A DNA stretch of 64,000 bases from Heligmosomoides polygyrus polygyrus. Its lineage: Eukaryota; Nematoda; Chromadorea; Rhabditida; Heligmosomidae. The stretch is taken from the NCBI GenBank assembly GCA_947396885.1, contig OX377205.1:76356969-76420968 (forward strand), written 5' to 3'. Shown in pieces: positions 20,515-64,000 of this stretch (positions within the stretch are counted from its first letter, which is position 1; the number at the start of each line of letters is the position of its first letter). The notes beneath the pieces are model-generated. The model was not told the origin of the DNA. It did not search any database and saw only the letters and a program-made list of their open reading frames with translations. The position numbers and the translations under genes are program-made.

Positions 20515-22137
20515 CGTTTGAATCAACATCATCATCATTTTCATTAGTGTCTGTCCCGCTTGGCAGCAGGGTCCGTTCTTCTTGTGATGCCAATTCTCCC
20601 GATCAAATGCTTGATCAGGGTACACACCAGCTATCTTTAAGTCCAGGTGCAACGTATCTAGCCATCATTGCTTCGGGAGTCCTCTGGGCTACTTTCCAGG
20701 GACCTCAAGGTTCAGGCGAATCTTGAGGCCCCACACACTTCTGCGGCAACGCTGCGACCTTATCCTTAACCATAGCGGCGAGCGGCGTTGCCGCAAAAGT
20801 GTGTGGGGGCTTTAGGCCTTGTTTAGTGTGCGCGTGACGCTCCTTATGCCTCGTGCACACTTCCCGTCGCCGCGACGAAATCGCGGCGATGAGTTTTGCA
20901 GAGCGACGCGAAAGAACTTGAACTTCTCTGTGCTCGTCGCATCGCCCGTCGCTCTGCAAGGGGGCGCGACGGCGATCCGTTCAGGACCAACGCTAAACAC
21001 CGCGCGCGGCGCGAAAAAGTATGTCATGCCCGCGATGGGTGCGGGAGGCCATGGCGCATTCCGACCGCCACTGTTGCGGCGGCTGTGGCGAAGTTTCCTT
21101 TGACTATTTGACCGCGTGCAGCAGAATGGCCATGAACTGAGCGCCGCGATGGCATCGCGGCGATGGAAGCATACCCCCGCCTTACGGACCTGATCGTACC
21201 ATCGTAGACGAGCTTCGCGCAGCTTCTCGGCTATCGGGGTGACACCGAACCTCTGTTGTATGGTGTCGTTGGGAACGCGGTCCAAACGCGTGACTCCGGC
21301 CATCCAACGTAGCATCTTTGTTTCCATTACACTAAGGCGGCTCTTAATTCTCTTCGTCACGGGCGAGCACTCAGCACCGTTAGCGTCATGCTACTACTCG
21401 CTACTGGGCGGACGACGTTCTGTACACCCTTGATTTGAGGTGCTCAGGTATTATACTGTCGCAAAGCACCCCAGTCAGCTGGCGCCATTTGGACCAGACT
21501 GCACTCACACGCGCATTCACCTCCAACTTTAGGCTGCCATCGGACGTGACTGTTGATCCTAGATACTTGAAAGATGAAAGATGTATGTGAGAGCTCAGTA
21601 CCGTTGATCTTGATAGATCCGTGCTCGTTCACATCCGTCGTCAAGTACTCGCCTTTTGACGTTTAGCTTGAGACCGAAGAGTGCGAAGCGATGGCACCAC
21701 GCCTGTGCCTGTCGCTCGAGCTCGGTTTTATCTTTACATGCAAGCATGACGACATCAGCATACAGCAGCTTCCAAGGTGCGGCCATTTGCAGCTCTCGTA
21801 ATATTGCATCCATCACGACGACGAAGAGCAATGGGGATAACGCAGATCCCTGATGCACCCCTACAGGGATGGGAAATTCCACCGAGGTTTCCGCTGGCGC
21901 TTGCACTCGACTCTTTGGACAAGAGTACAGAATGCGCACCCACTCAATAAGCTATTCAGGGATACCATGTTCTCGCAACGCGTACCATATAACATCTCTC
22001 GGAACGCGATCGAAGGCCTTCTCCAAATCCAGGAAGGCAAAATTCACCGGTTTCTGCTTCTCGCGGTGCTTCTCTAGCAGAAGACGTACGGCGTGAATGG
22101 CATTAACGGTGCCACAGCCAGAGACAGCGTCTCCTCC
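20515..22137 (-). pseudogene. RTE-type non-LTR retrotransposon reverse transcriptase relic
   Basis: Read on the minus strand, fragments in several frames follow RTE ORF2 order: a piece with GCGTVNAIHAV, then FAFLDLEKAFDRVPRDVIW, VGVHQGSALSPLLF, and LLYADVVML at the catalytic box, then SDGSLKLEVNARV, YGAECSPVTKRIKSRL, METKMLRWMAG, GVTPIAEKLREARLRWY, and finally the WLDTLHLDLKIAGV C-terminus. The catalytic YADD is YADV, so one essential Asp is lost, and there are frameshifts and stops. The endonuclease domain is absent. A GC-rich 0.4 kb segment interrupts the C-terminal part. It is a dead, 5'-truncated copy, as RTE insertions often are. Confidence 0.88.
20729..21175. mobile_element. GC-rich insertion in the RTE relic
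   Basis: GC content rises sharply between two pieces of RTE coding sequence that are adjacent in the family. The segment opens with an 80-bp stem (GGCCCCACACACTTCTGCGG with its inverted partner near 20783-20810) and holds further local inverted repeats such as CGCCGCGA/TCGCGGCG. It is probably a foldback insertion; the boundaries are approximate. Confidence 0.55.
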
Positions 22138-23290
22138 GACTGCGCTCCACGCGCCCAGAAGGAAAAGGACAAAATAGCACCCAAAAAACCAACAGACACA
22201 AAGTAAACAAATCGCCGCTGTTGTAAAGACGTTTCGAAGGGCAAAACGCATTCAGACACGTCTGACGTCTGTTATAACCCGAATTCATCATAGTGAGGGG
22301 CCACACAAATTGAACGCTTACAACCCCGGCGAAACCGAATGTAAGTTTCTTGTGAATTTTGTCAGTTTGAGTGGTACTTTGACCTCTAGAAAAGCCGCTT
22401 TGTGAATACCAAGTCAATTGCTACACAATTTGTAGTTATGTGCCCCTACGCCCGACCAGGATAGGTCCCAAAGTAAGCACAGTCGGTACAGCGAAAGAAT
22501 TAGAATCCTGACGAAGCGAACTGAAATAGGCAATGTTCAACGGACATCATCTGTAACCACCTCAACGGCCAACGGAACCCTTTATTGTGGTCGCGCAACA
22601 GAAGCGCGTACAGGCGAACATCAATCACAAGCTATCATAGGTCCCGCATAGAACTAGGAGAGCAACAACACCTGGGATCAGCTCGTGCTATGTGGCTGGG
22701 TAATCGCACGAACGACTACGGCGCCTAGCGCTCTACGCCTTCAGCGGTGAATTCTTCGGGTACATCTCTAAAGGCACAACTAACACACTCTTCTATGGAC
22801 TGTTGGTCAACGATACTCTATCGAATGCATGTAAACAGGAGCGCACATATCACAGAGAAAAAGCACACGGTCACAGACAGCAAAATCTCAGCCTAAACGA
22901 CGGATAAGGGAAGGGCGGAACAAATTGGACACAAGGGGAACGTTGAACAGCTGGGAAGTCTAGCTGCGCGGAGCGTGCTCTTCTACTAAACAGTCACAAC
23001 CAATGCTGGAAAGGCTTTCGCTTTGGAACAGGAAGAAATATACACACATAAATATGGTGGCCAACAGCATTAGGAGAGCGGGGGGGGGGGTGGTAAATGT
23101 CAACATTAAAGCTTTTACAGAGAGAACGAGAGAATAATCACATTTAGGAGAGCGCACAGGATGCCATGTGGGCGACTGTATTCTGTGGGAAGAGGAGCCA
23201 GCCTCGGAAAAATGCATGCTGGGCTTTTCTAAGGTTTTATGCAACGGAGAGGGAGGCGGAGGGCTATGAGATATGGAACCACCAATACGG
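22138..23290. other. No gene recognised
   Basis: The first part holds a fragment with CTCCTCCGACTGCGCTCCACGCGCCC, the inverted start of the tRNA-derived SINE. The rest is unassigned, with a G-run at about 23080-23090. Confidence 0.4.
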
Positions 23291-24199
23291 GAATACCACT
23301 TTCAGGTCGAATTGAACACCTTCCAAATCAAAAGCGCCATTTCTAAATTAAAGTTTAAAAAAGCCCAAAAAATGGTTAGGAGATTTTTATTTTTAAGTGC
23401 TTCGAAAATTTTACTGGATTTATCCTAGTGGGAAGGGAGCACTTCACTCAGTGCATCTGACAACAAAGGTACAGTTGAAAGTGAACTATTTTACAGGTAC
23501 TGCGCACCTGACTAGCCTATCCGAGGACCTCTATGCAGTTTCTTCCGCGGGCAACCCGCCATAATTGCGTTTCTTTCGCTTGCCAGCGGTACCCTGCCCC
23601 CACCCCTCAGATAGATCCAACTTATTGATCGCCGGAGAAGGGTATTCAGAAACTGATTAAATGGCGTGGATGTACATCAAATTATAGCTGCTAGAAAGCG
23701 TTAGCAACAAATGTCGGTCTGCCATACGAAGAGATTGCGCCATGCACTCGCTTTGTACGCGGGGATTTTTATTTAATTGATAGTGAAAACTCCACTTACA
23801 TGAAATTCTGCAGTAACAATGATAAAGCGAAAAGAAGCACAAAAAAGAGCAACTCTTCAGCGATCAAGTTTAAATCAAAGAACCATCAGGATGTACTCGA
23901 CGACTGCCTACGCAATCTCTTCGTATGATATTGAAACTTCTTGCTTTTATGCGCTTTAACATAAGGCTAATACTACATTCATTCGGCTAAAATTTTAAGA
24001 CTTTTGAAACTCTTCAAACATTGCGGCCATTTCGCCTGCAGAGGAATTAATGAGTTTTTAGAGCAAAATGAAGAAATTTTAACGAAAACCTGTCTTAATT
24101 TCTTGAAACACATCCAGCTTACGTAGATGACGTACACTTCCATTTGGGAAGTACCCTTTGATTTGAAAAGCGTTCACTGTGGAGTAAGAATGGCATATG
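23291..24199. mobile_element. 850-bp long-inverted-repeat element, copy B
   Basis: Ends GAATACCACTTTCAGGTCGA and AAGAATGGCATATGC, with TTGAACACCTTCCAAATCAA mirrored by TTTGATTTGAAAAGCGTTCA. The interior contains the TTTAATTGATAGTGAAAACT core seen in the sister copies. Confidence 0.65.
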
Positions 24200-24658
24200 C
24201 TCAACTGAAGTGGAATCTCTCAACCAGTTGATCAAGAGAGCTGTTCTCGGCTTCTTACCATTTCAGACGAGCTGACGAGGAATTCAGTTAACGAACACAA
24301 ATTCCGCAATTAATAAAGGTCGAGAAAGCCTAGAAATCATTTCTATTCTATTATATAACAGGCCACCCACAGAAGCAGTAATCAGATCGAAGACTTCACC
24401 CACTACCTCATCCTGCACGAAACCGCACTTCAACTGCTTGGGCGACCCTAATGGAATAAGTATACACTTGTGGTGGGCATGAAATCATGTAGTTCAGATC
24501 AGCAAGAAGGCAGACAAAGTCCGACAACAGGACGCGATCAGTTGGTCGAGACGGGCGCTCGACACACGTCGGCGTCCACTTTGGCGCTCGGCTATAGGAC
24601 CAGTACGGGGCGCGGGTTCGGCTGCTCGCCACGCGGCCGCTCGGTGAGTACTTCGTCG

Positions 24659-59170
<34,512 letters not shown>

Positions 59171-60395
59171 ATAGGGTGGCCCATAAGTCCTGCAACAAAA
59201 TTAGGCGACCTTATTGGTTGCCTTTTTCCATTTTCAAAGAACCGCATACCAACTGTTATGTAACATATACTTAGTGCTATACTTCTAGGAAGTATCTGGT
59301 TGTAGCTGCTCTTATTACAAAGTAATGCGCTCTCACGTAAAACTACCGAAAATTCTTCTCTGGCCCGCGGTGGAGCGCTCCCATTCCGATGTGACTAAAT
59401 TTCGGAAGATTGGTCGTTGAACATACGGTATGATGGTATTGTGTAGGGCAGTTCAGAGGCTTCTCAAGAGTGAACATTGAATGAACGGATCTGAACTACA
59501 GTAGAAGAACGCTATTAATTTTCTGATCATACACGATGCAGCAACCAGCTGGAACAAATGCAATATTCAGCCGTGTGCGTAATCTATTACTAAGCAGTAT
59601 GCAGTTTCTAGGAAACTACAAGAAAAGCTCTACAAGCCCACAAGTGAGGCGAAGACTCAGCTATGAGGAAACGTAAGAAGAGCGAAAAATTTGTAAGCGC
59701 AGTTGGAGCGCGTCGTTCCAACTGGGTATTCAGCCTCTGCCTCATTTGATGAAAAATTTCTCAAAGTTGAGCGATCCCAGAAAGGTCAAAATAAGTGTGT
59801 CTATTGCTTTCTGGGAACCTGACATTATAAACACAATGGCCACGCATGGCAGGTTTTTGTCATACACGATTTTCCAAAATGCCATCCCTCACACCCTGGG
59901 TTTTTGTGTAAAAAGGGTGAAATCAATAAAACTGCTCGTTTGATGGGAACAAAAACATAACACCATATATTGGAGACTCAATCGCGTTGTTTAAAGGCGA
60001 AATGCACATTCTGGTAAAGCGATTCTTCTGAGAAAAGGACGTGGTAGCGGTTCTCAGTCCATCTGTAAAATAATGCACCTGCGAAAGACTATCTGTGGAA
60101 TTTCTGAATCTTTAGATTTTCAATCATTGTTTATTAACCATCTTTTCCTTGGAACGAATAAGAAATAAAACTCCGTACAAGGTGCTGCGACGCGAACTGC
60201 AAAGCAACCCATACGATCTGAAGGCACCTATCAATCCAGGAGTGGTCCTTACGAATAGTACCGCTCCACATAGTCTACAAACCATGGGCGAACATTGTTG
60301 TTGTTGTTTAAAGTGTTTAAAACTGCACCAAATTTGGTGCATTCTTAGCCTTTTTATACGCCTATGTTTTTGTTGCAGGACTTATGGGCCACCCT
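59171..60395 (+). mobile_element. Tc1/maT-like transposon relic
   Basis: TAGGGTGGCCCATAAGTCCT at the left is inverted at the right (AGGACTTATGGGCCACCCTG), followed by inverted TTGTTGCA. The interior keeps a decayed frame with FDEKFLKVERSQ (first catalytic Asp region). Frameshifts are frequent. The terminal CAGGGTG-type bases resemble the maT element at 54911. Confidence 0.75.
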
Positions 60396-60398
60396 GCA

Positions 60399-60605
60399 TA
60401 ATGGATAAAAAGGATAAAGCACGGCGTTACTTAACCCCTTTTGGGATGCGCCAAGCATTCTACTTCTACGGGATCATCTGGTACCAATTCACCGACCACG
60501 GAGGGATGGAGGAATTGGTTGGTCTGGGCGGGAAATCCGAACCAAGAAACTAGAAAAGGGTGCACGCGACAGCCGACACCTCCACCGACTGCTCTACACG
60601 CGCCT
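60399..60605 (-). mobile_element. tRNA-derived SINE-like repeat, reverse copy with internal deletion
   Basis: From AATGGATAAAAAGGATAAAG through GGGATGCGCCAAGCATTCTA, then directly to TGGTACCAATTCACCGACCA, so about 80 bp of body is missing. It ends ACTGCTCTACACGCGCC. It starts four bases after the Tc1-like element. Confidence 0.8.
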
Positions 60606-61380
60606 CTCCCCTAGTGAGCAATAATGCGGCAATTAATGGAGTGTCTACGCAAGCATATACGGTGTCTTCGTTCATAGTTCGTAAGAGGAGGAGGATTAGC
60701 TATAGCCGCAGGAGTTTTTTTGCTAAGATGCTTACTTTCTCTTCGATTAACGTTCTGCGCAGTCGTTAACTCGTCTTCCTTTACTAATTTCATTAGCGGT
60801 ATTATTCCACATCGTTGAAAGAATAAAAGAACAGCAAATAAATAAATAAATAAATACAGCAATCATTTACATAGTTCTTCGCGTTATAAAGGCGTCTTGA
60901 GCACCAATTTGAATCACCTACGATCTCTTGCAGTGCTGAGTCACCCCATGTAGGTAGAATTTCTCTATTTTTGTTTTCTCATCACGAAAGGAATTTTCTC
61001 CTTCAGCAAGCTATTTTCAATCTTGAGAAAGGCGTAGAATAATGAAACACACCACGTTCGGTCAACATTCGCATATCAATCAAGTGTCGTATCCCATCAC
61101 CCACTTATGGCTAAACTTAGCTGTATGATGACGACTGATGACGACATATAGAAGAACGAGCTACCAAACGCGTCGTTACACCATGACTCGCTATTGTTGC
61201 AGAAGGATAGGAGTCCCTTCGAGTTAAGAAGCTTCTTTGCTGATACGGTAACAGGGACGTGCGGGAATCTTTCCGATAAAAGCGGAACAGGGAATGTGGA
61301 ACTCAGAAATGGGCGGAACGGAGAGTATGAATTACAGAAACGGAAATAATACTACACTTATTTAATTTCTCATAAAGATA
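60606..61380. other. No gene recognised
   Basis: Includes an AAAT microsatellite near 60836-60856 and a CGGAAT-rich dispersed repeat at 61255-61350. Confidence 0.4.
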
Positions 61381-62186
61381 TCCAAAACGTGGCAATAACC
61401 CAACCACAGTCAGTGAATTTAGGAAGCAGACAAGGCAGCACGCGACTCTTGATTCATGTATTCGTACAGTACCGGACGCGTCTTTTGGATAGACGCCGAA
61501 AAAACCGCGCTTTTGCAGTTTTTGCGTCTTTTTGTTATAACTCGCAAAAATGGCATCCATTTGAAAAAGCAAGAGTATATTTGAGCTCAGGAGAACAAGC
61601 TCTATCGTCTGGTATATAAATTTCATATGAAAGATCAAAAACGGCCAAAATTGAAAACTTGCGCTCCATTGAGGAGGGCGGCAGCGGACGAGTCGTCGGC
61701 CGCAAGGCGTCGAAAGCCATTGCAGGCTCACAATTCCTCTAATTTGAGGTTTTTTGGGAAACGGTTGGCACCGTTCGATTCGCCTCTTCGAGATCTACAC
61801 AATCGTATATAAAACTTCGCCAAACCACGCCATTTTCGCAGTGGGTGGTCAAAAATGTCTGGAGCTGGCTTTTTGCTGTTGGAGAAGCTTATATTCCAGG
61901 ACTTGCATGTTCTCGGAGCATTTCAAGCATGGCATCAAGTGCTTTGTCATGCCAGCAATCCCCTCAGTGTGCGCCGTGAACAATGCATATAGGATCGAAC
62001 CTATCAATCGAGGGGGTGGGGACAGTTTGTAGAGTGAGCATTTAGGGAGTTTTATGGGAAATTCTCAGCCGCCCTACTCAGGAATTGCTGCACTTTGTCC
62101 CGGAAAGACTTTGGAGTCCGCTGTGCACAATGTATATAGGATCGAACCTATCAATCGACTCGGCGCGACAGCTCGCAAATTGCACC
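61381..62186. repeat. Diverged members of the 681-bp repeat family
   Basis: TATAGGATCGAACCTATCAA occurs twice (near 61988 and 62135) in short direct repeats. The segment 61550-61710 shares AAGCTCTATCGTCTGGTAT and GGCGGCAGCGGACG wording with the 681-bp units that follow. Confidence 0.6.
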
Positions 62187-63550
62187 GCGGGCGTGTTCGG
62201 AGCGCGATAACTCTGTCAGCTTCCAATCATTCTGGCCGGAACGTGTGTATTCCGTAGGCAGTAATACGCTCTAGTAAATCGCCAAAGCACAGCAAATTAT
62301 CTTGCGAATTGGCAAGGTTACGGCGGTGCGAAAATGCATGTTGGTCATGTGTGACACGATTTTTTCAGAATTCGGTCGGCCGCTACGGGTACACTAGGCG
62401 AGCTAACGGCATGCAAACTCGCGGACGAGCAAAGCACCGAAGGCACTTTACGATGATCTGCTCCTTACTCTGCAGCTGCCTAAACTGCCTTAGCTCCATC
62501 TGCCATTTTAGAGCGGCGGACGGCAGCGGTGAAGCTTCTTCCGCCCTAACTCGCCCATATTCGAGTTTTCGAGCCCCAGCCAGGGCACCATTCTGTTCAG
62601 CTCGAAAAGCTCTATCGAACGGTATCAATTGCGACCAATTTCGAAAACATCGATTTTTTTGACAGTTTCTCATCGAAGACGGCTTCTAGGCCGCGCGTGA
62701 CGGACGATGACGTCATCGAAAACCGATGTTTCAAATATTGGCCGAATTTGGTCCGTTTCATAGAGCTTTTCGTGGTGAATTGAACGGTGTTACTGCGAGC
62801 AGCAAAAACTGTAATCTGGGGGAGTAAGAGCGCGGACAACATCGACCGTTGTTGTGCTAAATTGCGCGCGGGCGTGTTCGGAGCGCGATAACTCTGTCAC
62901 GTTCGAACCTTTCGGGCAGCAACTTGTGGATTTCGTAAGCAGTAGAAAGCTCAATAGGTGCGTTGAAACACAGCAATGTAGCTCGTGAATGGACAAAATT
63001 ACGGCGGTGCGAGTATGCTGGTAAACCTTCTGTGACACGATTTTTCAGTCGACCACTGTAGGAACACGCGATCAGCTAGCGGCCTACGAATGCGTAGGCT
63101 ATCAAATCAGCTAAGGTACTTCACGATGAAGTGCCCATAGCTCTTCAGCTGCCTAACCTGCCTTAGTCCCAGCTCCCATTTTAGAGCTGCGGAGGGCAGC
63201 GGTGAAGGTTCCTCCGCCCTTACACGCCCATATTTGAGTTTTGGCACAAAAGATAGTACCGTTCTGTTCAGCTCGGAATGCTCTATCGGACGCTACCAAT
63301 CTCGTTCAATTGCGGGAAAAGTGATTTTTTGACAATTTCTCGTGACCCGGACGAGGGCGCTCGCTCTTCGCCGAGCCCGCCCGGACGATGTCGTCATCGA
63401 AAGTCGACGATTTCGAAAATTGCCAAATGCTCTTGTCCAAACTTCGTTCAAATCCATCTAGGGGGTTATTTGGTGCGCTAATTACGAATCCGATGCTCGT
63501 TTTTGAAAATTCCGCCGATTTCGATAGGTTCGGTTTTCCTTCTGGATAAC
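62187..63550 (+). repeat. 681-bp direct repeats (two units)
   Basis: GCGGGCGTGTTCGGAGCGCG starts at 62187 and again at 62868. The units share TTACGGCGGTGCGA, TGTGACACGATTTTT, CAGCTGCCTAA-CTGCCTTAG, CATTTTAGAGC-GCGGA-GGCAGCGGTGAAG and a GACGATG-CGTCATCGAAA stretch, at moderate divergence. There is no coding signature. Confidence 0.8.
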
Positions 63551-63972
63551 TGAGGGTGGTCGGGACAGGAACATCGATTTTGCTCAAACTTCCTCTAATG
63601 GCAGAGGTTATCAGGGTGCCGAATACGATGCAGAAGTCCATTTGGTCGATTATGGCAGGAGACCACCCATACCGATAACTGAGGATGGTCAGCGATCCTG
63701 ACCCTACCAACCTCAAATGGCTGTAACATGCCAAAATCGGCGCAATTTTCAAAAACGGACATCGGATTCGTAATTAGCGCACCAAATAACCCCCTAAATG
63801 AATTTGAAAGAAGCTTGGACAAGAGCATTTGGCATTTTTCGAAATCATCTACTTTCGATGACGTCATCGTCCGGGCGAGCTCGGCGAAGAGCGACAAAAA
63901 AATCAATTTTCCCGCAATTGGACGGGATTGGTACCGTTCGATAGAGCTTTCCGAGCTGAACAGAGTGGTACC
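63253..63972. mobile_element. 720-bp foldback at the window edge
   Basis: GTACCGTTCTGTTCAGCTCG at the left is inverted at the right (CGAGCTGAACAGAGTGGTAC). Arms of about 265 bp include CTCTTCGCCGAGC, GACGATG-CGTCATCGAAAGT, TGCTCTTGTCCAA and GGGGGTTATTTGGTGCGCTA with their partners. The central 200 bp hold two copies of CGATAACTGAGG/GGATAACTGAGG-GTGGTC. Confidence 0.85.
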
Positions 63973-64000
63973 ATTAGAGCGTCGAGAACTCGAATGTGGG

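Noticed and set aside
20812..21360. 182-aa minus-strand open frame as a single protein
   Set aside because: Only its first 60 residues are RTE sequence; the rest reads through a GC-rich insertion.

Overview
This is a eukaryotic window and almost certainly a nematode one. Introns end in the extended TTTTCAG/TTTCAG acceptor, several are only 53-67 bp long, a pyrimidine-CAG acceptor lies directly upstream of three start codons (as expected for SL trans-splicing), and the recognisable proteins are nematode-like. Long repeat-filled introns plus abundant RTE, mariner and maT relics suggest a large-genome clade V (strongylid/hookworm-like) parasite; the species is inference.

Four host genes can be rebuilt exon by exon. 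(1) A small three-exon gene of unknown function (160 aa, + strand, 5424-6039). (2) The 5' half of cdk-7, the CDK-activating/TFIIH kinase (- strand, exons from 18734 down to 11415; the C-terminal exons are not in the window). (3) An SLC66A2/PQLC1-type PQ-loop membrane protein (- strand, six exons spread over 34 kb from 58760 to 24659, first exon not found). (4) An aminergic rhodopsin-class GPCR (+ strand, eight exons, 45276-52321, 511 aa) that lies wholly inside the 21.4 kb intron of gene 3 on the opposite strand.

The remaining sequence is mostly mobile or repetitive. 1-11.4 kb: two copies of a GC-rich 1.2 kb block with 124-bp tandem units, several foldback elements, an internally deleted mariner, a 105-bp tandem array beside a 600-bp palindrome, an assembly gap, and an 850-bp palindrome with a hAT-like MITE at its centre. 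11.4-18.7 kb: cdk-7 introns packed with MITEs, including a long-TIR element that encloses what looks like a captured gene fragment. 19-24.6 kb: an RTE non-LTR relic. 25-37 kb: two more mariner relics, foldbacks and SINEs inside a SLC66A2 intron. 37-58 kb: SINEs, the GPCR, a duplicated segment with a maT insertion and its matching empty site, and a second gap. 58.8-64 kb: a Tc1/maT-like relic, 681-bp direct repeats and a 720-bp foldback.

The strongest recurring theme is tRNA-like (A-box/B-box) modules. They occur as dispersed SINE-like units and also embedded in both arms of large palindromic elements. No bacterial operon, CRISPR array, rRNA or intact tRNA gene is present.
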